Positions 12,899 through 25,800 of a DNA stretch of 64,000 bases are shown one piece after another (position 1 is the first letter of the stretch; each line of letters starts with the position of its first letter). The DNA comes from Sisyra terminalis (Eukaryota; Arthropoda; Insecta; Neuroptera; Sisyridae). Under the pieces are notes generated by a model, which searched no databases, had not been told where the DNA came from, and worked only from the letters and a program-made list of their open reading frames with translations. Made by a program: the position numbers and the translations under genes. The stretch covers positions 23,826,282 to 23,890,281 of the forward strand of contig OY292277.1 in the NCBI GenBank assembly GCA_958496175.1, given 5' to 3'.

Positions 12899-15800
12899 AT
12901 AAAAAAATACATGGGTGCAGTTCACATGCGGTAGAAGTGAAACCTTCAAAAAGATGAACTTCAAGATATTGAGACCAATGTAAGATTTTATGAGTAGGAT
13001 AATTGTAGAGTTTATTTTACGATTTATTAATATATATATATCATAAATTTATCCTGAATCCAAATTTGCATTTACGATAAATGATACGAGAGCTTATGAT
13101 AATGGAAGTATGAAATAAATCCAGTGGTGGTAAAGATGCAGGTATCATTTAATATTTGAAACTATTGTATTTGGAAATCGTTGGAATTACATTTTTCTCG
13201 ATTGCTTGAAAATACGTGCAGCACAGTAAAATATTATCATTTGCATTAGAATTTTTAAGTATTATCCATAAAACATCTTCATGGCTTTGGCGTTATGGTT
13301 TTAAATTTCGTTGCAATCACAATCGTCCACAAAAGAAGCACATATTATGGCCGAACATATTGTTAACAAATTTTTAATGAAATTCTTCATGAGCAACCTT
13401 ATTTCGACGAAATTGTGAGTACCTAAGGAATCGGCTGTACATTCATTTGAGTAGCACCTGAAAACTATTTCATAATATTATGTGTTATCAAAATTAGTTT
13501 TAAATTAGCTTTTATTTTATTGAAATTTCGTGATTAAGGACGAAATACGCGATTAGAAAATATTTAAGTTCTTAAGAGCATCATTTTCACTATTTTGCAC
13601 AGTCGAATTATTATTAAACGTATAAGAACTATTATTTTTCTTATTTAATAATGCTTTTCGGCGTGCCCGAAATTCACGAATAGGTTCTGTTGAACCTTTT
13701 GACGTCTTTATGGTCTTGTTTTATTTATTTATTTTTTTGATAATCATGACAATAATCCGCATTTGCTTTCGGCAAACTTGAAAATTAATTTTATTAAAAT
13801 AATGAAATATTTATGCTCACAATTATAATAAGCAATTTAAAACGGTTGTTATTGGTCGCTATGAAAACCATTCTCAAGTAACGTAATACGCAGGCGTGCA
13901 CAACCATAAGAAATACTAATGTTTCCTACCTCATTCTCTCTCATGTTAAATCTTACAGATTTATGTATATGTTTCTCTTTTTATTGCCACTTTCCGTTTC
14001 CGTTTCATAAAATTTCAAGTCACAACGATGCTAAAGAAGTTTTCACTTCAATAACTTGAATTTCAATAAAAACGAATTGGTGAAACATTAAAAACAACTT
14101 CATTATTAACCCGAAGCATTCCTCGTTGTATATATTGTAACTTACCTACAAAATACAAATTTTATAATGCAGTTTTGAGAAAAATCGCTATATCTTTGTA
14201 TATATCAATTTTAATACGAAATAACGATAAACAACCTCGCTTGACAATCCGCAGCGCCCTTCGCTGTACCTGTTGATGTGAGACTCTATTAAGTCTCCTG
14301 ATTTAGGCCCTTACTTATATCATTTTAGATTGATTCACCGGTCTTAATAAGAGTTAAAAAAATTTTTAAATAAAAATTGTTATTTATTTATTGAATTTAA
14401 ATTAAAAATACTTTATTTTTGTGAATCAAGAAGCCTGAGGAAGTTACGATTAGTAACGAAACGTAGCTAATTGAATAATAAAATATTAAATAAAAAATAA
14501 AAAACAAAAAGATCTTAAATAACCTGAATTGTCTTCTTATTTAAAAAAAAATATAAAAGCTGAGATCTGAATTTTATCATCTATTATAAGAGTTTACATT
14601 ATTGTTACCAGATCAGAAATTAACAACTTGATCAAACATATCTATTTAATTTATATGTTTAATCTTTATAACATATTATGTAAAATAAAGAGTATGTGGG
14701 TGAATTAAATCATTTAGTTGAAAATACTAAAACCGTTTTATGTAATGTAAATAATTTTCTTTGCTTTTTTTTTGTATAGTAATGGTAAGTATACAAAAGT
14801 ATAATGGTAATAATAGATACTGATTTTAAAATTTTTTGATCAATGCTCTCTTTTTATGAATTTATTTATTTTTATTTGAATAAATTAAAATGATTTGCGT
14901 GCATAAGATTACTTCAAAATTGATAATTCGTATCAAATTATTAATAATAAAATATAATAATTTTATTTATCTTTCAAAATTCGTTAAAAATATGCTTAAC
15001 TCATAACTCATTTTCAAAACACATTTTTTTATTTCTATTACCTAGATAAGAAACGGGACATAAAAATTAAAAATATTATATAAGTAAATGTTTTATACTA
15101 TAAATAATTTTTGACTCTCGCAAGAGATAATTTTTTTTACAAGAATTAAATTTTGTGGTCATAATAATTCGAAAATGTAAGTCCCGAAATTCGAAAATAG
15201 CTACTTACTTTACAAATGCATTAAACAAGTTATTCGAAAACAAATTGTTCAAGGGTATAATTTTTGAATAGTGGTTGGTTCCAATAAGGTTGCAGCGAAA
15301 TCTGGTATGAACTTAGGGGTTCATCATTATGAGATAACATTGGTTTAGTTTAACCGATATCTTCTATGGTGAGGAAACAAAAATCCTATCCAGCAACTTC
15401 CAAGTAAAAAAGCCTAATCATGAAAATTCTTTGATAGGTAGTATATTGCCCTTTTTCTTTCCCAATTTCCATAAGCTGAAAATAAAATTTAAACTGTTAA
15501 ATTGGTATTATTTTATAATTTATTTGTGTTTTTATGTGTGCCTATTTATAGTAAACTATTAGTTCATTAAACGGATGTAATTACGATTGAAAATCTACCC
15601 AACAAGTATTACAACCATTACAACTTAACATAATTACATTTTAACGTTATAAGCAGTACCTTCAAAAGTGTTTTTGACGAATGCAACCCATTTTGTTGGA
15701 ACAAAATTTCTTTGCACAATATTCACCCTAATTATTAATAATAATTACGTCTTATAAAAACGAAGCCTATCAATTTGATCCATGTATCGAAATTTTACTA

Positions 15801-17022
15801 TTTATAGATATTTATTAGATTTATTTTTGGTCATTGCACTATTGATTTCTCATTAAACATTACTTTTACTTATTGCATTCTAGTTGCATCATTTTGTATC
15901 CATTTAATTTTTTTTTTCTTTACTGATAGGAAATTTCCATCTAAAGCAATATATTAAAGAAAAATGCAAAAGAAGTGATTAATTTTAACATTTGAATATA
16001 TTATGTATTAATCTATTAATTATTAGTACATATTAACTTATTTTATTGTTATAGATGAAATGAAAATGTAGTAGGATATGTTAATAATTTTTATGAAAAA
16101 AAAAATTATTACCCGATTATTAAATTATTTTTTTTTTATTTACGCTTTTACTTGGTAATTTTAGAAGAAAACTTTTATTTATTCGCCAGGCGGATTTAAT
16201 ACAATTAAAGTAAAAATAAAATTTTCCTTTAAAAATGGCAAATGGTTCCATTAGAAAATAAAGCAGAGACTATTTCCTTCTATTTTTTTTAATTTTCTGG
16301 ACATTTTTGAACTTCATACATTCTTTGAAAAAAACCAGATGGAAATTTCTATATATTTTTTTTCTCAGGATCATTCTTAGTAACCATTTAATGTGACAAA
16401 ATTAGGCTAATATTTTGGACTTATGTTAATATTAAAGACTAAAGCAAATTCAGTCTAGGAACTGTTTCAAACTTAAATGTTTTAGAGCCGGTATTTTAAC
16501 TCTTGGATATATAATATTTAATCACTCATAATCCTTATGCCACCTATTTAATAGAAAAAATTAATCTAGTAAATAAATCTTACTAATTTATCCTACATAT
16601 ACCATGTATTCTTGGGTAAAAATATTTTTCCTTTCTCTATCCTCCGAATAGAGTTTTATCTAACAGAAATGTCATTACCTCAAAGTAAAAATATCGATCC
16701 TTATTCAATTCGGTTCTATATATGATGTATATCGAATATTATCGTATATCGACAAGTAGATTATAACGATACAATTCAATTTAATTCAATGGATTATTTA
16801 TGATTTATTTTAATTAATATAAATCACTACAATTTATAGATTGAGATTAATAAATAAGAAATAATTGTCTGGTTCATTGCATATAAGACAAGATATTTAT
16901 ATCGTATATCAATAGAAAAACAACTTTTTAAGACAATTGTGTTAAATAAATATTGTAAAAATATAAACACATCCAACATTATTTAAAATAAAGTACATAT
17001 TTGAATCAAAAATTTACAATAC

Positions 17023-17176
17023 ATCCTAAGTTTAGCTTCAATTATTATGGTTTCGAGGATTATTGAGGATTATTGAAACGTTGCGAAAATTAAAAAAAAA
17101 AACAGTGTTAATTATTTAAATTATAGAAGATCCTCAACAATCCTCGAAACCATAATAATTGAAGACAAACTTAGGA
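17023..17176. repeat. Long near-perfect hairpin (snap-back)
   Basis: The left arm begins TCCTAAGTTTAGCTTCAATT (17023) and the right arm is its complement, ending at 17176. The arms are about 48 bases with roughly four mismatches, separated by an A/T-rich spacer of about 55 bases. The core ATTATGGTTTCGAGGATT is identical in both arms. There is no coding capacity. It could be a small fold-back MITE or a source of hairpin RNA. Confidence 0.75.
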
Positions 17177-17379
17177 TCGGAATTAATGATTAATATGTAA
17201 AATATAATTCTATTGTACTCAAAATTCGTTAAGTACAATAACAATTTTCTAAACTTTTTAGAAAATTATGAGAAAGTCAATACATGCAAAGTAGTAACTT
17301 TAACATGGAAGTGGTGGTTAAAAAATATCCATTATAATAAATTTTATGTTGGATTTAGCGATGTTTGGGAATTTAAATG

Positions 17380-17568
17380 CGAACAATAACACTTATTTAA
17401 TTCGCGACTAAATCGGCTCATAATGAAAATTTTGCCACAAAAGAGACGATCACACCATATTAGAATTGAGGAAACAATAAATCTCGAATAGAATAAAAAC
17501 AATATAAAAAATATAAAAATAAAATGTTGCCAGATTTAATCGGCCTAAAAGGGCCTGAGTCATTTTTC
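17380..17568. mobile_element. MITE family A, truncated copy
   Basis: Keeps the central AATTCGCGA region, the AATGAAAATTTTGCCACAAA block and the right TIR (AAATGTTGCCAGATTTAATC ... AAAAGGGCCTGAGTC). The left TIR is absent. Compare the complete copies at 51742-51964 and 63131-63364. Confidence 0.65.
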
Positions 17569-18267
17569 CTTCATTAAAAATTTTTACAGTTAATTTATGT
17601 AGCTTAAATTGTCTAAGCAAACGGTAGCGGATTTACTAACTTACGGGGACGTAAATTGAAGTGTTATTTCCTCTTTTGTTGAAAATTGGTGCAATGAGTT
17701 CATATGAGATAGGAAGGTATTGATTTTTTTTTCTTGTAAAGTGGAAAATGATTCATAAAAGGTTGGGAATTATGGTATAGATCAGTGACGATGAACCTAT
17801 AATCCGTAGGTCGGACACTAACCCACACAAGCTTTTTAACTGACCCACGATGGCTAGGCAACCATTTGTTTGTTATGCTTGTAGAAAAAGACTTCCATAG
17901 CATTTGTATCATCCCCTCTCCGATTCAATCGCCAATGGGTGCTATGCCCATTAGTGACCCACGCCTCAAAAAAAGTTCACCATCCATAGAAAGTTCCAAA
18001 CCATTTTAAACCTAAGAAAGTATTCTTGAATATCAACCGAAGGACTGGCAATATTTGGTTTTCAAGATTAAGCAAATATTGTTGGAAATTTTTAATAATA
18101 AATGTTATCAATAAAAGATTAAAAAAATTATCATAGAGACTCAGTGGCGGGCAAATCTATAATTATGGTGCCCGTCGAACCACTGGTTTAAAATATTATA
18201 AAACTGCAACAACTTATTTAGTTGTTGGAAAACAATTTTTGTTTGTTTTTTTTTTTTTAATTTTGAA

Positions 18268-18357
18268 TTGTTATTTACCGTCTAGGGTTAATAAAAATCC
18301 GTAAACCGAGAAATATCGAAAATTCGCTCGATACGTGATTCGAACTCAACTAATTTT
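18268..18357 (-). repeat. SINE fragment
   Basis: Contains the family body (GTCTAGGGTTAATAAAAATC, then the CGAGAAATATCGAAAATTCG block) and box B (GATTCGAACTC on the + strand). The box-A end is lost. Confidence 0.6.
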
Positions 18358-20020
18358 TGTTGTTTTACCATATTGAATTTTAAACTTTAAAGCTACTTAG
18401 CTGATTATCAGAAATTAGTGCTTTGTTGAGTTGATTCTATAATTTAAAAGAAATAATATAATAAAAGTCAAAATAATTAAATACAAATATTTATTTCTTA
18501 AACATTAATTTATAATTTTTCAATCATTTTGCATAATTTTACTAAAAACATTCCATCCATAATGAAAAAAAGTTAGTGTGAATTTGATGTAAATAAAATA
18601 TTTTTAAATAAAAATAAAACAGTTTTAATATAATTTCTTTAATTAATATAATATTGTATATAGATTTAATCTATTTTGTTTCAATAATTGTGATAAAGCA
18701 TAAAATAATTTTACTGTTCGAATTATAGAAAAAATAAATATGAAAAATGTGTGATGAATTGCATATTATTTATACTATTAATCGCAATAACAGTAAAATT
18801 CTCTTTAAGATTTGTCTCGAAGATAATTGAAATAGCATTTCACCGAGAGTAAAAATTCTACAATATATATATAAAGTTAATTCGAGAATTGAACCATTGA
18901 AACGATTTTTCGATTTTTCATAACAAAATTTTTCTACTGTCGGAAATAATAACATAATTTTTTTTCTTGTCTATTATATTTCGTTTTTTTATATAATTAT
19001 AACCATATATTTTGTCTATTCATTTTTAATTGTCTCTTCTAATAAACTATTTTATGTTTTTTTTTAATTATTTAAATAGTTTTTTAAAAATATCGTTTTA
19101 ACTTAATAGCTGCATACAAATTTCAATTTTTACATTTGACCAAAAAAAAAAAAGAAAATAGTAATGTAAGAAATAAAATATCATTTGAACATAAAACTTT
19201 TAACTACTGAAATCAGTGCTATTTTACTAGGCTATCAAAAATAGTGATGCAAATAAAAACCACATTAAATTATTCCAAGTATATTATTGCAATTGTAAAG
19301 AAAAGTCAAATATATTATGAAAAATTATCAAATGAAAATTATCTGAAATCGAATAATTGTTCTTTAAAATCGTGTTTTAACAATCAAATTGCACATAGAT
19401 ACTTAACAGAATTAATCATAAATGTAATGTAAAAAATAAAATTTGGGAGTGTCAAAAAAAATAAAGTGAAAATTAATCTTTAGAAAAAAAATAAAATATT
19501 TACAATATTATGTATTTTTATGTAAAAATCTTTGAAATAAGAAAAATAAGTTTTGTCATATACTCTATTTCCTATGTTAAGTTATAGAAAATTACATAAT
19601 TCGATTTATTTCCGATATAAAATCTAAACCTTCTACTAAACAAAATATACCAAAAATCATTTTTAGTTTGAAAAGATAATTGCAAGTCATTGTTTTTTTT
19701 TTAAATAGATCAGGAGTTATAACTTTAGATTTAAGAACATTGTATCCAGTTGTGTCCAAATAGTTAAATCTATAATAATTAAAAAATTGTTCAAAAATTA
19801 AATATAAATTTATTCTCATTTCCATTCATAACATTGTTTCAAAAGTAATGATTAAGTCAATATTGACAGTTTAAGATTTTAAAAAGATTTTGGGTCCAAT
19901 AAGACATGATACTTTTGCTTCGGTTGTGAAATTTTAAAAAAAGTATTGCTTAAGATTTTCAAAATTTGATATGGAAAATAAAGACAGGTTTTGAGGCCAG
20001 TAATAGTTTTAGCATATAGG

Positions 20021-20437
20021 TGCGATTTCATGCTGACGCTTGACGCTGATTTTTAGCGTTAAACTTTGCCATATGGTACACATTTCGAACAAAGCGCCAT
20101 CTATATGAAATTCAGCGTCACGTTTAAACGTTAAACTACAGCCGCAAGTGACACTGGCGAAATAAGTTTCGTTTCAATCGAATTACTGATTTATGTTAAT
20201 CCTTAATATTTTTAGAGCTACAACATATAGCTATAGTCACTATAGTTGTCTTAATTGTTTTGATTCTGCTTCTTTAAATCGTTATCGAATTTAATTTTAT
20301 ATTTTCAGCGTCAAATAAATGACATCAACGTTAAAACTAAAATATTTTAAGGATGAAAGTGGCACTTCGATCACAATCATACAACGTGACTAAGTTCAAC
20401 GTTAGAAATCAGCGTCAAGCGTCAGCATGAAATCACA
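20021..20437. mobile_element. TIR element with long arms
   Basis: Inverted terminal repeats of about 40 bases. Left: TGCGATTTCATGCTGACGCT, then TGACGCTGATTTTTAGCGTT. Right, reverse-complemented: TGTGATTTCATGCTGACGCT, then TGACGCTGATTTCTAACGTT. The internal sequence has further GCGTC and AACGTT blocks but no reading frame. A target duplication could not be resolved. Superfamily unknown. Confidence 0.75.
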
Positions 20438-21239
20438 TCATAAGAAAGAAAAATAGTATACACAAAAAGGATAAAATTGTAGTGTAAACTCTCCTTCTTT
20501 TGTGCCTTTGATAATATTAATACATAATTATTTTGCCCTTTTAATAATTATTAAGTAGTATGCTACTAGATAAGTATAATAATTAAGAACCACTAACATA
20601 GTAAATCAAATTTCATTCTTTACTCTCAAGTTCAAGTAACTGCGCCAATATGCACATTTTGCCATGTATTGTTTTTTGATAATAATTAGCTACGACAATC
20701 ATGGGAAATATAAATCAGAATGTTAGAGGGCACATTTTGTAGACGCTATCATTCGTAGTTGTGTTGTCTATCGATTTCCATCTTTGACATATTTAAGAAA
20801 AAAGAAAGAACCTGTTGCAGTAAAAGCATGAATAATAAATAACAGGAGAACGAACGAAATCGGGAATTTATTAGTTCAAAAATTCGGACATGGCTTAGTT
20901 ATTTTTTCGGCCACTAGCAGCACCTTGTCGCTAAAAATTTGCCATACTGAATTATTATTGGTTGTTCGCTTTTTTATTGTTAATCAAATTGAAGGCAAAA
21001 CTATCAAAATATTACATTCGTGTGTTTATATTAGTATATTTTAAAGTTAAATAATATGATATCAATTAATTATTATTTAATCCTACTTATTTTTAAAAAA
21101 TAATTTTCCATTGAAACTATTAATCCCTTGTGAACTATATGAAAATATTTTTAGCGATTTTATGCATACTTGCTGCTCTCATTTTATGAATGACTGCAAT
21201 CCAGTGTTCGTTCTTTTATGATTTATATCGTGAATAAAG

Positions 21240-21456
21240 AACTCAATTGCTTTTTGGCTATATCAATATCTGGTAACGTTGCATTTTCGACTTTGTTTTT
21301 AGTTTAATTCGTGAGTATATCGTACTATAATGAAAATTTAGCAACAAAAGAGAAAATATACGATTTAAGAACTGCATCAACAAAAAAATCACGCATTAAA
21401 TTAAAAACAAAGTCGAAAATGTTGGCAATTATTGACATCGCTAAGAGACATGAGCC
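21240..21456. mobile_element. MITE family A, complete copy
   Basis: Both arms are present: left ATCTGGTAACGTTGCATTTT and right AATGTTGGCAATTATTGACA, with AACTCAATTG and TGAGCC ends. It is flanked by GAATAAAG (21232-21239) and CAATAAAG (21457-21464), a 7-of-8 direct repeat that fits an 8-base target duplication. Confidence 0.7.
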
Positions 21457-22839
21457 CAATAAAGATCATTATGTGGTTCCACAATAAGTGCACGTTTGCT
21501 ATATTATTTTCACTTTTAGTACTCTACATTACTCTATACATGTCCAATTTTTATGCACTTAAGGATTTCATTTTACTTGCAATCAGCTGGGTATACAAAA
21601 TTCTTAAAAACGGAATTATATACAAAACAAATTATTTGACACATTTATCTTAAGTAAAAAAAGAAGTGACATATTATTTATAATAATTCAAAAAATTCAA
21701 TAATCAATTAATTTAGGTAGAATATTTCAAAATATTTAAACGATTTTTGGGATATTCAGTACAGTTATTAAAGTTTCTTACAAAAACACATCCAAACATT
21801 ATGTGAAATCACCTCATTGTTCTTCCATTTTTATCTCATACTTTGGCCAACCATTTCACAACTAATTACCGTTCAATTATTCAGTATAAAAAGAAATTTA
21901 ATAAAGAATATAATAAAGCCTTTAATAGCATATAAGTTATGTAATTATGAGAATTTATACAAAAAAGCGTAATAAAATTAATATTCAGAGAATGCACGTA
22001 CGTCCAGAAGTATATTATGTCAATTTTTTTATACATATATTAATATCACGATTTTTTTAAATTCCGCATTTCAGAGCTAATATATAAAAACAAAAAATTG
22101 AGACCAGTTAAGAGAAATTATAAAATATCACTTTTTAATGAAATTAATAGTTCACTGGACTCAAGCTGAGAGATTGTTATATGTAACTCTTTAAAACGAA
22201 TCAAATAAATTTCTGTTGTACAATTTATTAAATTTATTATATTTTGTCTTATAAAGTAGTAAAAATAGTGATAATAATAATTATTATAAAAAAGGTTCAT
22301 GAAACATAACAAGTTAAACATATTATCAGTCAAGAGAAACAAGGAAAAGTTAAGTTATTTTAACAAAAATTAGAAAAATATATTATTATAATAATGTTGT
22401 TCTTAAATTATTACAAATAAGAAGTTTAACTATAGCAAGAGAAAAGAACGATTTTTAAAAAATACTTTTTGTTTATGAGCTATAAACCACGATTTTTATA
22501 GAATAACTACAAATAATTATTATTTAAAAAAGAAAGGAAATTAACATTTGTATCGTTTTGTTGACTATTCAATTATAAAATATTGAAGTGAATGTTAAAA
22601 AATGTAATGTTATGAGATAGCAAAATGAAAAATTCTAGAAGAGGAACTTAGTTATTATTTTCATATGACAAAATTAGATTCATTGAAATTATTTGGTTTT
22701 TCTTATTTTAAATTATTTTTTAGTCTTCCCCTGCTTATTACTTTTTCCCTGGTTGAATGTAAGTAAAGAATGAGAAGACTTGACGTTCAAAATACTTGTC
22801 TCTAAAATACACTTAACTAGTAATTAGTAAATTATAACG

Positions 22840-25800
22840 TCACACTTCTAAATATTTGGCTGATGTAGGCCCGATAAACGGTTCGCTCCACATACGCCGT
22901 AAATCACCCTGCAAAAAATCAATTAGTAACAAATATTCTTGAAAATAAACTAAACAATTACCTTCATGTAAGCCATGGTTAATAGTGGTAATAACGTGAA
23001 GGGGACGAGGTAGAGAAGAGCTGGTTGTGCTGCTTGAAACACTTCTGAACTAACCGTAGCCGTCAACAGTCCAAGAAAATATCCGAGCAAAGAGCAATGG
23101 AAGTAAGAAAGTCGCGAAAACTTTCTACTAGGAGGAACTCCTTCGCCAACCAACTGAGCCCGCTTGTGGGCGTCGTAACGCAATACGAAACACAACAACA
23201 GTCCCGGCATGACAATATCACCAAGGCCCAACATCGAAAAGTGCCCACTATTATGTATACTGGGAAACACCAATTTACCCGGCAAACTTAACTTAGGTGC
23301 CTCTTTGACAACGCCGCCCAAGTGCAATTTTCGCGCCACTAAACCAACTGGATTTTCGGCCGGACGCGTGGCCACTTTGACCATTACATTTGTGCTGAAT
23401 ATGTAAGAAGAGAAGAACACCCAGAATACATCGTAGATCAGAAGACCGGTTAGTAGTAACGTGGAGACTTTTAAACTTGGTAAACGCACAAATGCTATGA
23501 AGGCGACACATAAGCCCATTCCCATTGCATCCATCAGTAGCCAGTGGCCCGTTAACACCCATATGCACACTATAAACACCGACAATGAAAACGAAAAGAG
23601 TTCAGCGGCTGTAAAACGGCCGCACATTCCGAATGAGATTTTTGTTCCATCCGAACATGGACGTATTATGTATTGACACATTGGTAGTAGAAGGAATGCC
23701 AAAGCCACAGTCGCGATTACTGAAAATATCAAAACAAAATTAGAATTCAATGAAATTATAAGAAAAACTAAAGATATTTAAACTTAAAGTACAAAATTTA
23801 TTTCATTTCTAGAATAAAGATTACGTTTTAGAATTTATAAAACTCTACCAATGGCAATTCTATTTTTTCTTTCAAAATTATCATTTTTCCATTATAAAAA
23901 GTTCCCCAGACAGTACTTTAAAACTCTCTGACCATTTTCAACCTTTGAATTTTTAATAGACACTTAATATATATAATCACCAACATTCATAGGTGTCAAG
24001 CTGTAGAATATAAATTGTATATTAAAGATCAGTGATCAATATAATATAATAGTTAAAACAAGTAACATACATAATAAAGTCTCGTATATTAAATATTTGA
24101 CATCCGAGTTACGTATTTAGCTATTTTAATATCTTGGGGACCTAGAGGAAGGGAATTGGCTATTACACGGTAAATATCCCTCCTGGGATTGCAACTTTAC
24201 ATAGCGCTAATTGCAACTATCATACCTTTGACGGTATGGACTAAATAAATACCCTATGACTAGAGATGCAAATAATACATCGATTTTTTCAAACATCGAT
24301 ATATCGTTTATAGACATCGATTTTAACATCGATGTTGAAACCAAAAACATCGATGATACATCGTTCTTCGTGAGGGATGTCATGTACAGTTACACACATA
24401 AATATATACCTCTCTCCATCACAAGCGTAGATTTGTAAACTTCATCAGTTTATAATATAACGCGTGAAATTATAAACTAATGGTAGATTAGGTTGGTTAG
24501 ATTGTAATATATGGACGTCAGATTATATACTGACGGAGTTTACAATCTTACTATATTCAATATTATTATTTAATAAATATTTTATATAAATATATTTAAA
24601 TGGTGGTAAAAACCATCGAAAAAAATCGATATATCGTTTATAAAATTCGATGTTTTTAATTAGCGATGTTGCATCCTTACTTGAGAAAAATAAATATAAA
24701 TATTAAATATACACTTTCTGTTATGGAGTCAACTATTGTTAAAGCATTATTAGTTATAAATGGTTGCAATATGCCAGTTTTTTTTCTTTTTTATTGTTAT
24801 TTACTGTCACTTATTAACCACGAAAGTCTTCGGCGACTCTAGGGTTAATAATAAATCGTAAATTGAGAAATATTGAAAATTTGCTCAATATGAGATTCGA
24901 ACCCAGCACCTACTAGTTTTAGAGCGGCAACCTTAACCACTCGACCACTAGTAGTGTTTTGTAAAGAAATTTATACCAACTATCATTGTACTAAATGAGC
25001 GAGTGGATGTTTTAACGCTAAATAAGTTTAAAAAAATTATGTCGTTTTGGGGTTACCTATGGAATAGTGGGCTTCGGAAAATTGTTATATTATTTTCTAA
25101 TCACTATAAATTGTTGTAAGGTTAACATGTTATCATATTTCAGTACACTATTTATACTTTTTTTGAATAGAATTTCTAATAGGTCTTTTGCATCGTTAGC
25201 ACATGTAAATGGTTCTGGAAGGCAAAAAAATGATGTAAAATGTGAATCAAGTTTCAATATAGTCTTTAAATTAAGGATTAGATTGAATGAACTAAAAGAT
25301 GAAAAAGAATTGATGAATATTTAAATCTATCAAAAATGCATACGTAAGCTTTTAAGATATTCTATTTTAAATGCATTTAAAGTAAAAAAAATATATTTTT
25401 AATCTTTGTTAAGCAAATTTAAGTATTGTATACAGTGGAAAAATCGTATTAGTTGTACAGTTTTCATTTTTAATAAACAAAAGTTCACGACTTCATTTAC
25501 TTAATTAACTTTAAGAAAGACTTTGCTTTTTTGTTTATTTTGCAAAATCTTTATTCTTATAATCAATTCACCATTCATTTCGAAAATTAATTTTTGATTT
25601 ATGAATATTTAACGTTTGAATGTAATTGAGATTTTCAAAAACTAATAATTGAGCTACTTATTTTGAAAGTAGCCAATTATAATTCAAGAATAGTTCATAT
25701 CGTTCATATACTCACTATATTTTTTAAAAATGAAGACATAAATTTCATAATTAAAGAAGTTACTACCAGCGCCGTGGTTCTTAACCTGGGTGCAATCGAA

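Larger units (their letters stand above)
8675..22839. other. 14 kb gene-poor intergenic region
   Basis: Runs from upstream of ALDH1L1 to downstream of SPPL3. I found no conserved coding exon on either strand; open frames here are under 82 codons and match nothing I know. Contents: the ALDH1L1 promoter side with a 9-base-pair hairpin (ATATCGTTT/AAACGATAT, about 8910-8933), two adjacent hAT-like elements (10621-11276), SINE pieces (11413, 12757, 18268), a long hairpin (17023-17176), MITE family A pieces (17380, 21240), a possible hAT-type remnant (17780-17990, opening CAGTGACGATGAACC), a 48-base palindromic unit (18141-18188) and a TIR element (20021-20437). Between them is AT-rich low-complexity sequence. 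Confidence 0.6.

Noticed and set aside
23097..23676. Overlapping + strand open frames
   Set aside because: Shadows of the conserved SPPL3 large exon on the - strand.
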